Origin: Aliiroseovarius sp. F20344
GTDB lineage: Bacteria > Pseudomonadota > Alphaproteobacteria > Rhodobacterales > Rhodobacteraceae
Assembly: GCF_023016155.1 (NCBI RefSeq)
Contig: NZ_JALKBG010000008.1
Coordinates: 1,056,501-1,120,500, forward strand
Direction: 5' to 3'
Length of the DNA stretch: 64,000 nucleotides
This document shows, one piece after another, positions 7,946 to 17,465 of this stretch. The number at the start of each line of letters is the position of its first letter. Position 1 is the stretch's first letter. Below the pieces are notes generated by a model. The model was not told the DNA's origin, ran no database searches, and saw nothing but the letters and a program-made list of their open reading frames with translations. Both the position numbers and the translations under genes were made by a program.

Positions 7946-9127
7946 TTAGGAAGTGAAGTCGTAGGCCCGTTCGCCATGCGCAGACAGGTCCAACCCGTTT
8001 ACTTCGCTTTCAAGATCGGCTCTCAACGGGGTGATCGCGGCGGTCACTTTGATCAGCACATAGGTGACCACGAAGGTGAAGACGCCGACGATGATGAGCG
8101 CACCGAACTGAGAGACCCATGCGCCTTGGCCGAATACCGCGATCATGATCGTTCCAAAAATGCCGCCAACGCCGTGAACTGCAAATACGTCCAGCGTGTC
8201 GTCAATGTTCAGCTTGTTGCGCACAAGGTTCACGGCCTCTTGGCACAAGACACCGGCGACGGCACCAATGATCAGCGCTTCAATTGGCCCCACGAAACCC
8301 GAGGCTGGCGTGATCGACGCAAGGCCTGCGATCGTACCCGTGACGATGCCAACAAGGCTGGCCTTGCCGTATTTGATACGTTCATAAAGCGCCCATGTGA
8401 GCGATGCGGTGGCCGCCGAGATATGCGTGACTGTGATGGCCATCGCGGCCCCGCCATCGGCAGCCAGCTGTGAGCCGCCGTTAAAGCCGAACCAGCCAAC
8501 CCACAGCATAGCTGCGCCCATGAAAACCATCCAAGGTGCGTGGGGTGGGGTGGTGCGATGCTTGCGCGGTCCAAGGGCTACGGCGATCATCAGGGCAGCG
8601 ATGCCCGCAGTTTCGTGCACAACGATGCCGCCAGCAAAGTCGCGTGTTCCAACCTCGCCAAAGATGCCGCCATCTGCCAGCGCGCCGCCACCCCAGATCC
8701 AATGAACCACGGGCGCATAGCACAGAAGCATCCACAGGGACGAGAATGTCAGGACAAAGCCAAACCCGACACGTTCCACATAAGCGCCAACGATCAGGGC
8801 GGGGGTGATGATGGCAAAAGTCATCTGGAAAGCGAAGAACAAAACCTCTGGCAAGGAGCCTGACAGGCTGTCTGCTGTCACTCCTGACAGGAACATCTTA
8901 TCCAGTGATCCAAACCAACCATGGGTCGCGTCCCCAAAAGCAATTGTATAGCCAAATGCCAGCCACAAGATGCTCATTAAACAAGCGATGGCATAGACAT
9001 GCATAAAGACGCTCAGCACGTTGCGCGCCCGTACAAGGCCGCCGTAAAATAGCGCCAATCCCGGCAATGACATGAACAGCACAAGGGCCGTTGCTACGAT
9101 GATCCAGGCTGTATCTGCGCCGTTCAT
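7946..9127 (-). CDS. amtB: ammonium channel, Amt family
   Basis: This 393-residue membrane protein is an ammonium transporter of about 11 transmembrane helices. Family signatures include LFYGGLVRARNVLS near the start, VVHETAGIAAL with the first pore His, and AVHGVGGIFG with the second. The ATG at 9127 follows AAGGAG; a longer frame upstream lacks a site. Alphaproteobacterial amtB is usually co-transcribed with a PII gene (glnK). None is next to it here, so its regulator is encoded elsewhere. It lies 2.5 kb from the ntrBC-ntrYX operon that probably controls nitrogen genes; no convincing NtrC-type dyad was seen upstream. Confidence 0.93.
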   Translation of the reverse strand: MNGADTAWIIVATALVLFMSLPGLALFYGGLVRARNVLSVFMHVYAIACLMSILWLAFGYTIAFGDATHGWFGSLDKMFLSGVTADSLSGSLPEVLFFAFQMTFAIITPALIVGAYVERVGFGFVLTFSSLWMLLCYAPVVHWIWGGGALADGGIFGEVGTRDFAGGIVVHETAGIAALMIAVALGPRKHRTTPPHAPWMVFMGAAMLWVGWFGFNGGSQLAADGGAAMAITVTHISAATASLTWALYERIKYGKASLVGIVTGTIAGLASITPASGFVGPIEALIIGAVAGVLCQEAVNLVRNKLNIDDTLDVFAVHGVGGIFGTIMIAVFGQGAWVSQFGALIIVGVFTFVVTYVLIKVTAAITPLRADLESEVNGLDLSAHGERAYDFTS

Positions 9128-9306
9128 AATCCACTCCTTGGTTTTCAGACCTTTGAAGCGGGTGTGATCGAAAAACTGGCGGACCACATCCAGAACGCGC
9201 GTTTTCTAAGCGGCGAATCCGCGAAATTTCTTATCTGCTCAAAATTTGGGCGCGATGCTTAGGGAAAAGCGCAGGGATTGCGCGGTGTAAGAATGCTCTA
9301 GGCAGT

Positions 9307-9783
9307 TCAGGAAAGTGCATCTGCCGCTTGTCCGAGCAAAGAGAGGGCGTGGTTCGCCGCAGCCTCACGCACCTGTTCACGGCCGATTGCGCCAAATTCT
9401 TGCGTTTCGACGAGAAGAACGTCGCGATAGACCAAGCCAAAGCAGACACGGCCTTCGGGCTTGTGCTCTGACCCGCCCGGGCCAGCAATCCCGGTGATCG
9501 ATACGGCGATACTCGCTGCTGAATGCTTTAACGCACCTGCCGCCATTTCGCCGGCAACCTCTTCCGACACGGCGCCAAACGCATCCAAGGTCGCGGTTTT
9601 TACACCAAGCATGTCTATTTTGGCGGCGTTCGAATAAGTGATGAAACCACGATCAAAGACGTCCGAGCTACCCGGAACCTCGGTCAGCCAAGCCCCGACC
9701 AGTCCGCCAGTGCAGCTTTCGGCCGTGGCAAGTTTAAGGCCATGCTTGCGGCAAAGGTCCAGTAGAGTGCTCACGTTGCTCAT
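9307..9783 (-). CDS. pncC: CinA C-terminal domain protein (nicotinamide-nucleotide amidase-like)
   Basis: This 158-residue stand-alone CinA C-terminal domain has the expected motifs TAESCTGGL, GSSDVFDRGFITYSN and ITGIAGPGG. Members deamidate nicotinamide mononucleotide in pyridine-nucleotide salvage (PncC). It is the last gene of the ispDF-pgpA-cinA operon, overlapping pgpA by four bases (ATGA). The activity is inferred from the family. Confidence 0.88.
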   Translation of the reverse strand: MSNVSTLLDLCRKHGLKLATAESCTGGLVGAWLTEVPGSSDVFDRGFITYSNAAKIDMLGVKTATLDAFGAVSEEVAGEMAAGALKHSAASIAVSITGIAGPGGSEHKPEGRVCFGLVYRDVLLVETQEFGAIGREQVREAAANHALSLLGQAADALS

Positions 9784-10280
9784 GCCATCAACCCATGCGC
9801 GGCATAGGCGGTAACCACCACAACGATGGCCGCGGCCACGCCAGCCCAGACATCATCCATCATGACGCCGGTCGCATCGCCGCGACGGTCGGCGGTGCCA
9901 ATTGGTCCCCATTTGGTGATGTCAAACAAGCGGAACGTCAGAAAGGCGACAATCCAACCGGGATAGAGCGCAAGGATGTCCACGCCCATCATGCGTGCTC
10001 CGAATGAAACCGGGAAAAGCGCAATCCACATGCCGACGACTTCATCAATCACAACTTCGGACGGATCGTGATCGGTCTTGCCAGCTGTATAGACCTCGGT
10101 CGCTTTCACGCCGATCAGATAGGCCGCAATGGTTGCACCCGTTAGCGCGATAGGGCCACCAATTAGGTGCAAAAGCCATGCAACAGGCAGGGCGGCCAGA
10201 CTGCCCCACGTGCCGGGCGCGGGGCGCATCAGGCCCGCGTAAAAGAAGGTCGCAATCAGCTTGGCGGTTGAAGGGGTCAT
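9780..10280 (-). CDS. pgpA: phosphatidylglycerophosphatase A
   Basis: This 166-residue membrane protein dephosphorylates phosphatidylglycerophosphate to phosphatidylglycerol. The PgpA signatures are FFYAGLMRPAPGTWGSLAALP near the N-terminus and DPSEVVIDEVVGMWIALFP in the middle, with several hydrophobic segments. It starts one base after the ispDF stop and overlaps the next gene by four bases, so the three are translated as an operon. Confidence 0.93.
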   Translation of the reverse strand: MTPSTAKLIATFFYAGLMRPAPGTWGSLAALPVAWLLHLIGGPIALTGATIAAYLIGVKATEVYTAGKTDHDPSEVVIDEVVGMWIALFPVSFGARMMGVDILALYPGWIVAFLTFRLFDITKWGPIGTADRRGDATGVMMDDVWAGVAAAIVVVVTAYAAHGLMA

Positions 10281-10281
10281 G

Positions 10282-11436
10282 TCACGCTCCGATCAAAGTT
10301 GCCGAGGCCATTGCGGCAATGCCTTCGGACCGTCCCGTAAAACCAAGACGCTCGCTTGTCGTGGCTTTCACGCTGATCCGGTCCTCGGCCAGTCCCATAA
10401 TGTCGGACAAGGCCGCGCGCATGGCGTGCGCATGTGGGCCGATCTTTGGGTGCTCGCAAATCAACGTTACATCTACGTTTGCGAAGCGAAAGCCGCGTTT
10501 GCCCGCAAGCGCGACCGCATGGCGCAGGAAGATGTCGCTGGCCGCCCCTTTCCACTGTGGATCAGAAGGCGGGAAGTGCTGTCCAATGTCTCCGTCCGCC
10601 AAAGCGCCATAGATTGCATCAGTCAGCGCGTGCATCCCAACGTCGGCGTCAGAATGCCCTCTAAGCTTGCGAACATACGGGATTTTGACGCCACATAGGA
10701 TCACGTGATCGCCATCTTCGAATGCGTGTACGTCGTATCCGCTGCCTACCCGAACATCCATCAGGCTCTCCTTGTTATTCTGTTCACGTTGCAAAAGCAG
10801 ACGCTCAGCCCGCTCAAAGTCTTCGGGTGTCGTGATTTTCAGATTCTGTTCGTCGCCGTCAACTATCGCGACATCCAGATGGGCCGCGCGGGCGACTTCA
10901 ACGTCATCTGCAGCGCCGCCGAGATGCGACTGATGTGCGGCCAGTATTTCGGCAAAGCGAAAGCCTTGAGGCGTCTGCGCGCGATAAAGACCGCTGCGAT
11001 CCTGTGTGCCCGAGACTTTCTGATCCGAGCCGCGCCACAAGGCATCTGTCACCGCAAGGGCAGGGGCCGCGCCGGGTGCGGTGTCCAGCGCTGCAATGAC
11101 GTCGTCGATTACCTTGGCAGAGACCAGAGGGCGGGCCACGTCGTGGATCAGTACAAGGTCAGGCGCATTCGCGGCCAGTGCTTCCAGTCCAGCGCGCACA
11201 CTGGCATCACGTGACGCTCCACCTTGCACCACCGTGACACCTTCAATTGAAGCTGCAACCGCTTCGTCATCAGGATGGATCACCAGAACCACGCACGAAA
11301 CACCGGGATGCGCGCGGAACGCCTGAACCGTATGGGCCGCGATGCGATCGCCTGCGATCTGGCGCCATTGCTTTGGCATTTCACCGCCTGCGCGGGTACC
11401 CCGCCCGGCGGCTACGATGATGGCTGCTGTATTCAT
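10282..11436 (-). CDS. ispDF: bifunctional IspD/IspF of the MEP isoprenoid pathway
   Basis: This 384-residue fusion carries two MEP-pathway enzymes. Residues about 1-225 are the cytidylyltransferase IspD ([16 protein letters not shown] nucleotide-binding start, HDVARPLV). Residues about 226-384 are the cyclodiphosphate synthase IspF ([25 protein letters not shown] with metal ligands Asp and His). The fusion is common in alphaproteobacteria. It heads the operon with pgpA and cinA. The divergent dusB start is 166 bp away. Confidence 0.96.
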   Translation of the reverse strand: MNTAAIIVAAGRGTRAGGEMPKQWRQIAGDRIAAHTVQAFRAHPGVSCVVLVIHPDDEAVAASIEGVTVVQGGASRDASVRAGLEALAANAPDLVLIHDVARPLVSAKVIDDVIAALDTAPGAAPALAVTDALWRGSDQKVSGTQDRSGLYRAQTPQGFRFAEILAAHQSHLGGAADDVEVARAAHLDVAIVDGDEQNLKITTPEDFERAERLLLQREQNNKESLMDVRVGSGYDVHAFEDGDHVILCGVKIPYVRKLRGHSDADVGMHALTDAIYGALADGDIGQHFPPSDPQWKGAASDIFLRHAVALAGKRGFRFANVDVTLICEHPKIGPHAHAMRAALSDIMGLAEDRISVKATTSERLGFTGRSEGIAAMASATLIGA

Positions 11437-11602
11437 GAGACTTGTTTAGGCTTTGCTCAGAAGAAGAACAACAGCGCTGTCATTGCTGATAAAAACGCCT
11501 AAAAAATAGGCAAAGTGCAAATCCGATGCTCGAACCTCGTGCGAATTGTTGATATATATTAGGGCGTCAGCCCAATCTGACGCCAATGCACAAGGAATAA
11601 GC

Positions 11603-12583
11603 ATGTCCCTTTCTGTCGGACCCCTTCAATTGGAAACGCCCGTGATTCTGGCCCCCATGGCCGGGATCACTGATTTGCCGTTCCGCAATCTGGTTGCGTC
11701 TTTTGGGGCGGGGCTTGTGGTGTCCGAAATGGTCGCCAGTCAGGAAATGGTGCAAGCCAAACCCGGCGTACGCGAGCGGGCAGAGCTGGGGTTCGGGTTA
11801 GATAAGACCTCGGTCCAGCTGGCAGCGCGGGATGTTTATTGGGCGGGCGAGGCGGCACGCATGGTGGAACAGAATGGCGCACGGCTGATCGACATCAACA
11901 TGGGCTGCCCAGCCCGTAAGGTTGTCGGTGGCATGTCCGGATCGGCTTTGATGCGCGATTTGGACCATGCGTTGCGTCTGATCGAAGCAATTGTTGGCGC
12001 CGTGTCCGTACCCGTCACGCTGAAAACCCGGCTGGGGTGGGATGACAGTAGTCTGAACGCGCCTGAACTCGCTCGACTGGCCGAGGGCGCGGGCATTCAG
12101 TTGATCACCATTCATGGGCGCACGCGCTGTCAGTTCTACAAGGGAAGCGCGGATTGGACGGCCATTCGTCCGGTGAAAGAGGCCGTGTCGATCCCCGTCA
12201 TCGCCAATGGGGATATTGTCGACAGTGACACTGCGCGTCAGGCTTTGGCGCAAAGCAGGGCTGACGGGGTGATGATCGGGCGCGGGTCAGGTGGTCGTCC
12301 ATGGCTTTTGGCACAGGTCGCCCATGATCTTTACGGGGCACCAGCCCCGCTCATCCCCGAAGGTGACGATCTGACAAGACTGGTGATTGATCATTACCTT
12401 GCCAGCCTTGATTTCTATGGGCCCGAACTGGGCGCTCGTGTGATCCGGAAGCATCTTGGATGGTACATGGACGGGGTCGACGCCGACCCAGACCTGCGCC
12501 GCCAAATCCTGTCCTCACGCGATCCGATTGAGGTTGTCGATCTGCTCCCGCGCGCCCTTAGCCCTATGAATGAGGCCGCATAA
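11603..12583 (+). CDS. dusB: tRNA-dihydrouridine synthase (NifR3/DusB)
   Basis: This FMN enzyme reduces uridine to dihydrouridine in tRNA. The 326-residue TIM barrel starts APMAGITDLPFRNL and has the catalytic Cys102 in NMGCPARKVVGG. The ATG at 11603 follows AAGGA; the longer frame beginning at 11546 would add 19 unlikely residues. A TATATT hexamer about 43 bp upstream may be part of the operon promoter. It is the first gene of the classic nifR3-ntrB-ntrC-ntrY-ntrX cluster and overlaps ntrB by one base. Confidence 0.95.
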   Translation: MSLSVGPLQLETPVILAPMAGITDLPFRNLVASFGAGLVVSEMVASQEMVQAKPGVRERAELGFGLDKTSVQLAARDVYWAGEAARMVEQNGARLIDINMGCPARKVVGGMSGSALMRDLDHALRLIEAIVGAVSVPVTLKTRLGWDDSSLNAPELARLAEGAGIQLITIHGRTRCQFYKGSADWTAIRPVKEAVSIPVIANGDIVDSDTARQALAQSRADGVMIGRGSGGRPWLLAQVAHDLYGAPAPLIPEGDDLTRLVIDHYLASLDFYGPELGARVIRKHLGWYMDGVDADPDLRRQILSSRDPIEVVDLLPRALSPMNEAA

Positions 12584-13689
12584 TGCAGGATGAACGTCTC
12601 TGGTCCGCACTGCCCATTCCAACGCTGGAGCTTGATGAGGCTGGCCTTGTGTCCCGCGTAAATGGAGCGGCCGAGAGTTTCCTGAACATGTCCGAACGGC
12701 GTCTGGCGGGCAAACATCCCAATGTTGCCCTAGGGCTTGCGCAGAAACTGGACGATATGCTCGATCGGATCCGGCGCACCGAAACTGCGCTTTTTGTGGA
12801 CGGCATTGATCTTCGCTTGGCAGATGGAAGCCAGCGCGAGGTCAGCTTGCATATCGCGCCGCTTCCGGCCACTGACGCCGCATCAGTTGGGACGATTGTC
12901 ATGATGCAGTCGCGCAGCGGGTCGGATGCGCTGGGGCAGGTCCAAGGGCCGCAATCTGCGGCGCGCCAGGCGATCGGAATGGCAGAAATGCTTGCGCATG
13001 AGATCAAGAACCCGCTGGCGGGAATTGCTGGTGCGGCGCAACTGTTGTCAATGTCTCTGACCCCAGAAGATCAAGAGATGACCGACCTGATCGTTGTGGA
13101 AACCCGCCGCGTAGTCGCTCTGCTGGAACAGGTGGAGCATTTCGGCGATTTGCGTCCCCCAGTTCGCGAACCGACAAACATCCATGATCTTCTGGATCGG
13201 GCACGCGCCACGGCCCGATTGGGCTATGCCTCTGGCATGACGTTTTCCGAGCTTTATGACCCATCGCTTCCTGACGTTCTGGTTGATGCAGATCAGATCC
13301 AGCAAGTATTTTTGAATTTGATTAATAACGCATCTGAAGCTACTCATAATAAAGGTAATATCGAATTTAGGACTTTCTACGACAGCGGTCTTCGCGTGCC
13401 TTTAAAAAATGGTGGGCAAGCACATCTGCCGATACAGGTCGAAATCGTGGATAACGGCCCTGGTTTGCCGCTGGACATAGCCGATAATGTTTTTGATCCC
13501 TTTGTATCGGGCCGCGAAAACGGGACCGGGCTTGGATTGGCATTGGTGTCCAAGATTGTCACGGATCACGGTGCGTTGATTTCGGTAAATAGCGTTCCCG
13601 GACGTACGGCCTTCCGGATCAGTCTGCCTGTCGCAAAACCGGGATCAGATCGCAATGAAACCCCCAAAGATAGCCCGCAAGGAGACTAA
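12583..13689 (+). CDS. ntrB: nitrogen regulation histidine kinase NtrB
   Basis: A soluble 368-residue sensor kinase that phosphorylates NtrC under nitrogen limitation, controlled by PII. It has a PAS domain (about 1-115), the phosphorylation site His139 in [10 protein letters not shown], and an ATPase domain with [18 protein letters not shown] and GTGLGLALV. It overlaps dusB by one base (TAATG), and ntrC follows by 2 bp. Confidence 0.95.
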   Translation: MQDERLWSALPIPTLELDEAGLVSRVNGAAESFLNMSERRLAGKHPNVALGLAQKLDDMLDRIRRTETALFVDGIDLRLADGSQREVSLHIAPLPATDAASVGTIVMMQSRSGSDALGQVQGPQSAARQAIGMAEMLAHEIKNPLAGIAGAAQLLSMSLTPEDQEMTDLIVVETRRVVALLEQVEHFGDLRPPVREPTNIHDLLDRARATARLGYASGMTFSELYDPSLPDVLVDADQIQQVFLNLINNASEATHNKGNIEFRTFYDSGLRVPLKNGGQAHLPIQVEIVDNGPGLPLDIADNVFDPFVSGRENGTGLGLALVSKIVTDHGALISVNSVPGRTAFRISLPVAKPGSDRNETPKDSPQGD

Positions 13690-13691
13690 GG

Positions 13692-15083
13692 ATGGACGGA
13701 ACAGTTCTGGTTGCAGATGACGACCGCACAATCCGAACGGTGCTGACGCAAGCTCTTACACGAGCAGGGTGCCGGGTTCATGCGACGGGCTCGATGCAGA
13801 CACTTATGCGTTGGGTGGAGGAAGGGCGTGGTGACGTCGTCATTTCAGACGTGGTCATGCCAGACGGAAACGGGCTTGAGGCGCTGCCACGCATTCTAAA
13901 ACTGCGCCCGGACCTGCCCGTGATTGTGATTTCTGCCCAAAATACCATCATGACCGCCATCCAAGCGGCCGAGGCCGACGCTTTCGATTATCTGCCCAAG
14001 CCCTTTGACCTTCCTGAACTGATGAAGCGCACTGCACGTGCTCTGGATCGAAAGCGGGTGCGCACGCCTGAGCCCGCTGCTGCGCCGATCCGGCCCGCCC
14101 GCGATGTAAACGACTTGCCACTGGTGGGGCATAGCCCGGCCATGCAAGAGCTCTACCGCCTTGTGGCGCGGGTTCTTAATGTCGATCTTCCGGTTCTGAT
14201 CACCGGGGAAAGCGGCGTTGGGAAATCTTTGATAGCGCGTGCTCTCCATGACTTCTCGGAACGAGGGGAGTCGCCCTTCGTCATAGCATCGCCAGATGAT
14301 CTGGAGCGGTCTGACGCCGTGAGCTCTTTGATGACGCGGGCGCGTGATGGCGTCATCTTGTTTGATGGCATTCAGGATCTGGATGACGCGGCACAAGGTC
14401 GATTGGCCCGATTGTTGGATTCGGCTGAGGCAAACAACACGCGCGTTTTATCGATTTCGCAGGGCGATCTTGCACAGGAAGCCGCGCATGGGCGGTTTCG
14501 ATCTGATCTTTACTATCGGCTTGCAGGGATCGCGATTCCAGTACCAGCCTTGCGCGACCGGATCGAAGACATTGTCGGTCTTGCTGAGCACTTCCTGACG
14601 CGGGCTGAGCAAGACGGGATGCCGCGACGTACACTTCCGGACGAGGCCGCCGCAGCCTTGCGGTCATATGCCTGGCCCGGGAATGTCAGGCAGCTGGAAA
14701 ACCTGATCAATCGCTTGGTGGTGACGGGGATAGAAGAACAAATCTCGACCGCCGAGATTGAGGCTGCTCTTGGTGGTCCCGCGCAATCCACAACCTTTCA
14801 GCAAAGCCCTGGTGGGACCGTAAATGCCGACGCGCGACTGGCTGATACGATTGCACAGCACCTTCAGCGCTATTTCGATCTACATGGTGGCGCATTGCCG
14901 CCCAACGGTCTGTATCAACGTATTTTGCGGGAAATGGAGCATCCGTTGATTGAAATCGCTTTGGACGCGACAGGAGGAAATCAGGCCAGATGTGCCGATT
15001 TACTTGGCATCAACCGCAATACTTTGCGCAAAAAGATCACCGAACTGGGAATCGAGGTGACACGCCGCCGTAAGTTGATGTAA
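13692..15083 (+). CDS. ntrC: nitrogen response regulator NtrC, degenerate AAA+ type
   Basis: This 463-residue regulator has a receiver domain (phospho-acceptor Asp53), an AAA+ domain, and a Fis-type helix-turn-helix at the end ([20 protein letters not shown]). Walker A is intact (GESGVGKS, about 171-178). The GAFTGA loop that contacts sigma54 is absent: the segment after [17 protein letters not shown] runs straight into [10 protein letters not shown]. The Walker B core is LFDGIQDL, with Gly where the catalytic Glu is expected. Rhodobacter capsulatus NtrC also lacks GAFTGA and works with sigma70 polymerase; the same is inferred here. The arginine finger region [11 protein letters not shown] is kept. 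Confidence 0.94.
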   Translation: MDGTVLVADDDRTIRTVLTQALTRAGCRVHATGSMQTLMRWVEEGRGDVVISDVVMPDGNGLEALPRILKLRPDLPVIVISAQNTIMTAIQAAEADAFDYLPKPFDLPELMKRTARALDRKRVRTPEPAAAPIRPARDVNDLPLVGHSPAMQELYRLVARVLNVDLPVLITGESGVGKSLIARALHDFSERGESPFVIASPDDLERSDAVSSLMTRARDGVILFDGIQDLDDAAQGRLARLLDSAEANNTRVLSISQGDLAQEAAHGRFRSDLYYRLAGIAIPVPALRDRIEDIVGLAEHFLTRAEQDGMPRRTLPDEAAAALRSYAWPGNVRQLENLINRLVVTGIEEQISTAEIEAALGGPAQSTTFQQSPGGTVNADARLADTIAQHLQRYFDLHGGALPPNGLYQRILREMEHPLIEIALDATGGNQARCADLLGINRNTLRKKITELGIEVTRRRKLM

Positions 15084-15173
15084 AAGGGCAACATAGCGTG
15101 GCAATCGGGCACAAGATCCGATTCACATTGGCGGTAACTGCTCGCTTGAGGCGGTGGGCAGAATGTTTACAGG

Positions 15174-17465
15174 GTGAGCACAGTGGCGCAGCGCGCGGTG
15201 CGGAAATCGAATTACGAGCGTTATTTGTCCTTGCGCCGTTGGCGCAAGTTCAGTTCTTACGGCGCATTTGGAATGATTGTGTTGGGACCGGTTTTGGCGG
15301 TCACCACCTTCCTTGTGCTTGGACCGTTTGCGCAGGGCGCGGACAGCAAAGCGCTGCGGCTGATTCTGCTGGCTGACATTATCTATGTAATTTTGGTTGC
15401 TGGGCTGGTGATGACCGGCGTCGGACGCATGATCGCTGCACGGCGCAAAGAAAGCGCTGGGTCCCGACTTCACCTGCGCCTGACAGGGGTCTTTGCGGTC
15501 ATTGCGCTTAGCCCAACCATCCTTGTGGCCGTTTTCGCGATGCTTACGTTGAACATGGGGCTTGAAGGCTGGTTTTCGGACAGGGTGCGCACGGTGGTCG
15601 GAAACTCTCGCGCCGCGGCCGAGGCCTATAAACAGGAAAGCCGTGACGGGCTGGTGCAGGATGCACGCGCCATTGCAGCGTTTTTGGAGCTTCAACGGCA
15701 ATCGCAGCTTCTGTTTACAGATGCCGAGTTGGGTCAGTTTCTGAAGCAGGCGCAAGAACGTATCCAACGCGGCTTAAGGGAAGCCTATGTAGTTTCTGGC
15801 GACGGTACGATCCGTGTGCGCGGCGCGCGATCCTATTTGTTCGACTATGAAGAGCCCACGCCAGAGCAGTTTTCCAAAGCAGCAGCGGGCGAGGCTGTCG
15901 TCATCGAAGATTGGGCGATCAATGAATTTCGCGTGTTAATTCAGCTGAAAGAATTCAACGACCATTACATTTTGCTCACACGGGATGTGAACGGTGACAT
16001 TCTGGATCTGGCGGATGAAACGCAAGAAGCCGCTCGTGTTTACAACCAGCTTGAATCTCAACGTGGACAAAGACTGTTCCAATTCGGTCTTATTTATCTG
16101 GGCTTTGCAGCCATTCTGATCCTAGCAGCAATCTGGATGGGTATGTGGTTTGCGGAACGGCTGTCGCGCCCTGTTGGGCGTCTTGCCAGTGCGGCGCAGA
16201 GGGTTGGGGCTGGCGATCTGGATGTGCGCGTCATCGAAGAGGAAGGGGATGACGAGATATCGATGCTCGGGCGCTATTTTAACCAAATGACCTCCCGCCT
16301 GAAAGGGCAGCGCGACCGGTTATTAGAAAACACCGAACAGATTGAACGTCGCCGCCGTTTGTTTGACAGCGTGCTAAGCTCGGTCACCGGTGGCGTCATC
16401 GGATTGAATGCAGACGGGCAGGTGGCTTTCTTGAATCGAGCTGCAGAGCTGCTTTTGGATGTTCGGGATGAAAACGGGCAAGAACACGATCTGTCGCTTG
16501 TTGTTCCCGAATTCCAACCTTTGCTGGAAGCCGTCACGCGTGATGGTCAGCCAAGCGCGCAGCGAGAAATGCGCCTCACGCGAAATGGAAAGCAAGAAAA
16601 CCTGCTTGTGCGCATTGCCACACGTCGTAACGACGATGGCGGGCTTGAAGGCTACGTGATTGCCTTTGATGATGTAACGGACCTCGTCTCGGCCCAACGT
16701 ATGGCGGCTTGGGGTGATGTGGCTCGGCGGATCGCGCATGAAATCAAGAACCCTTTGACCCCGATCCAATTGTCTGCTGAGCGGATCAAGCGCAAATTCG
16801 CCCGCGTGGAAGGCGTCGATGTCGACGCACTGGAGCAATACACGGATGTGATTGTTCGCCAGACAAACGACCTTCGACGCATCGTCGATGAGTTCTCAAA
16901 ATTCGCTCGCATGCCCGAGCCCGAGCGGCGGGATACAGATCTTACGAAGCTTCTGAAAGACATCGTGCTGTTGCAGGATGCCGGTCAAGAGGGCGTTCGG
17001 ATCGAGGCTGACATTCTTGATCACCCGATCATGATCGAAATCGATCAGACCATGATTGGCCAGGCACTGACCAATCTGATTAAGAACGCTGGTGAAGCCA
17101 TTGAAACCCTGTATGAAAACGAGAATCCGGACGGGCATGAGGCTGAAGTTCAGGTCGCGATGTCCGAGGTTGACGGAGGTGTTGTGATCACGATTGCAGA
17201 CAATGGCATCGGTCTTCCAGAAGATCGGGCCAGATTGTTTGAACCTTACGTGACCACACGCGAAAAGGGCACCGGTCTTGGGCTGCCCATCGTGAAGAAA
17301 ATTATCGAAGAACATGGCGGGCGGCTCAGCTTGGAAGATGCCCCCGTTTTTGAAACAGAAAAAGCAAAAGGCGGCGCACATTATGGCGCGATGGCACGCA
17401 TTTACCTGCCCAAGAGCAGTGCAGGTGGTGATGCGAATGCCGTTAAAACAGGAGACCCCACATGA
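15174..17465 (+). CDS. ntrY: nitrogen/redox sensor kinase NtrY
   Basis: This 763-residue membrane histidine kinase starts at GTG. It has N-terminal transmembrane helices (about 35-120), an extracytoplasmic region, another helix near 300-320, HAMP, a PAS domain, then HisKA with His522 in [14 protein letters not shown] and an ATPase domain (DNGIGLPEDRA, GTGLGLPIV). NtrY pairs with NtrX in control of nitrogen use and, in some species, of redox and envelope functions. It follows ntrC by 90 bp and overlaps ntrX by four bases. Confidence 0.94.
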   Translation: MSTVAQRAVRKSNYERYLSLRRWRKFSSYGAFGMIVLGPVLAVTTFLVLGPFAQGADSKALRLILLADIIYVILVAGLVMTGVGRMIAARRKESAGSRLHLRLTGVFAVIALSPTILVAVFAMLTLNMGLEGWFSDRVRTVVGNSRAAAEAYKQESRDGLVQDARAIAAFLELQRQSQLLFTDAELGQFLKQAQERIQRGLREAYVVSGDGTIRVRGARSYLFDYEEPTPEQFSKAAAGEAVVIEDWAINEFRVLIQLKEFNDHYILLTRDVNGDILDLADETQEAARVYNQLESQRGQRLFQFGLIYLGFAAILILAAIWMGMWFAERLSRPVGRLASAAQRVGAGDLDVRVIEEEGDDEISMLGRYFNQMTSRLKGQRDRLLENTEQIERRRRLFDSVLSSVTGGVIGLNADGQVAFLNRAAELLLDVRDENGQEHDLSLVVPEFQPLLEAVTRDGQPSAQREMRLTRNGKQENLLVRIATRRNDDGGLEGYVIAFDDVTDLVSAQRMAAWGDVARRIAHEIKNPLTPIQLSAERIKRKFARVEGVDVDALEQYTDVIVRQTNDLRRIVDEFSKFARMPEPERRDTDLTKLLKDIVLLQDAGQEGVRIEADILDHPIMIEIDQTMIGQALTNLIKNAGEAIETLYENENPDGHEAEVQVAMSEVDGGVVITIADNGIGLPEDRARLFEPYVTTREKGTGLGLPIVKKIIEEHGGRLSLEDAPVFETEKAKGGAHYGAMARIYLPKSSAGGDANAVKTGDPT

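Noticed and set aside
9128-9306. A sigma54 promoter or NtrC dyad upstream of amtB
   Set aside because: No GG-N10-GC element with flanks or TGCACC-type dyad was found.
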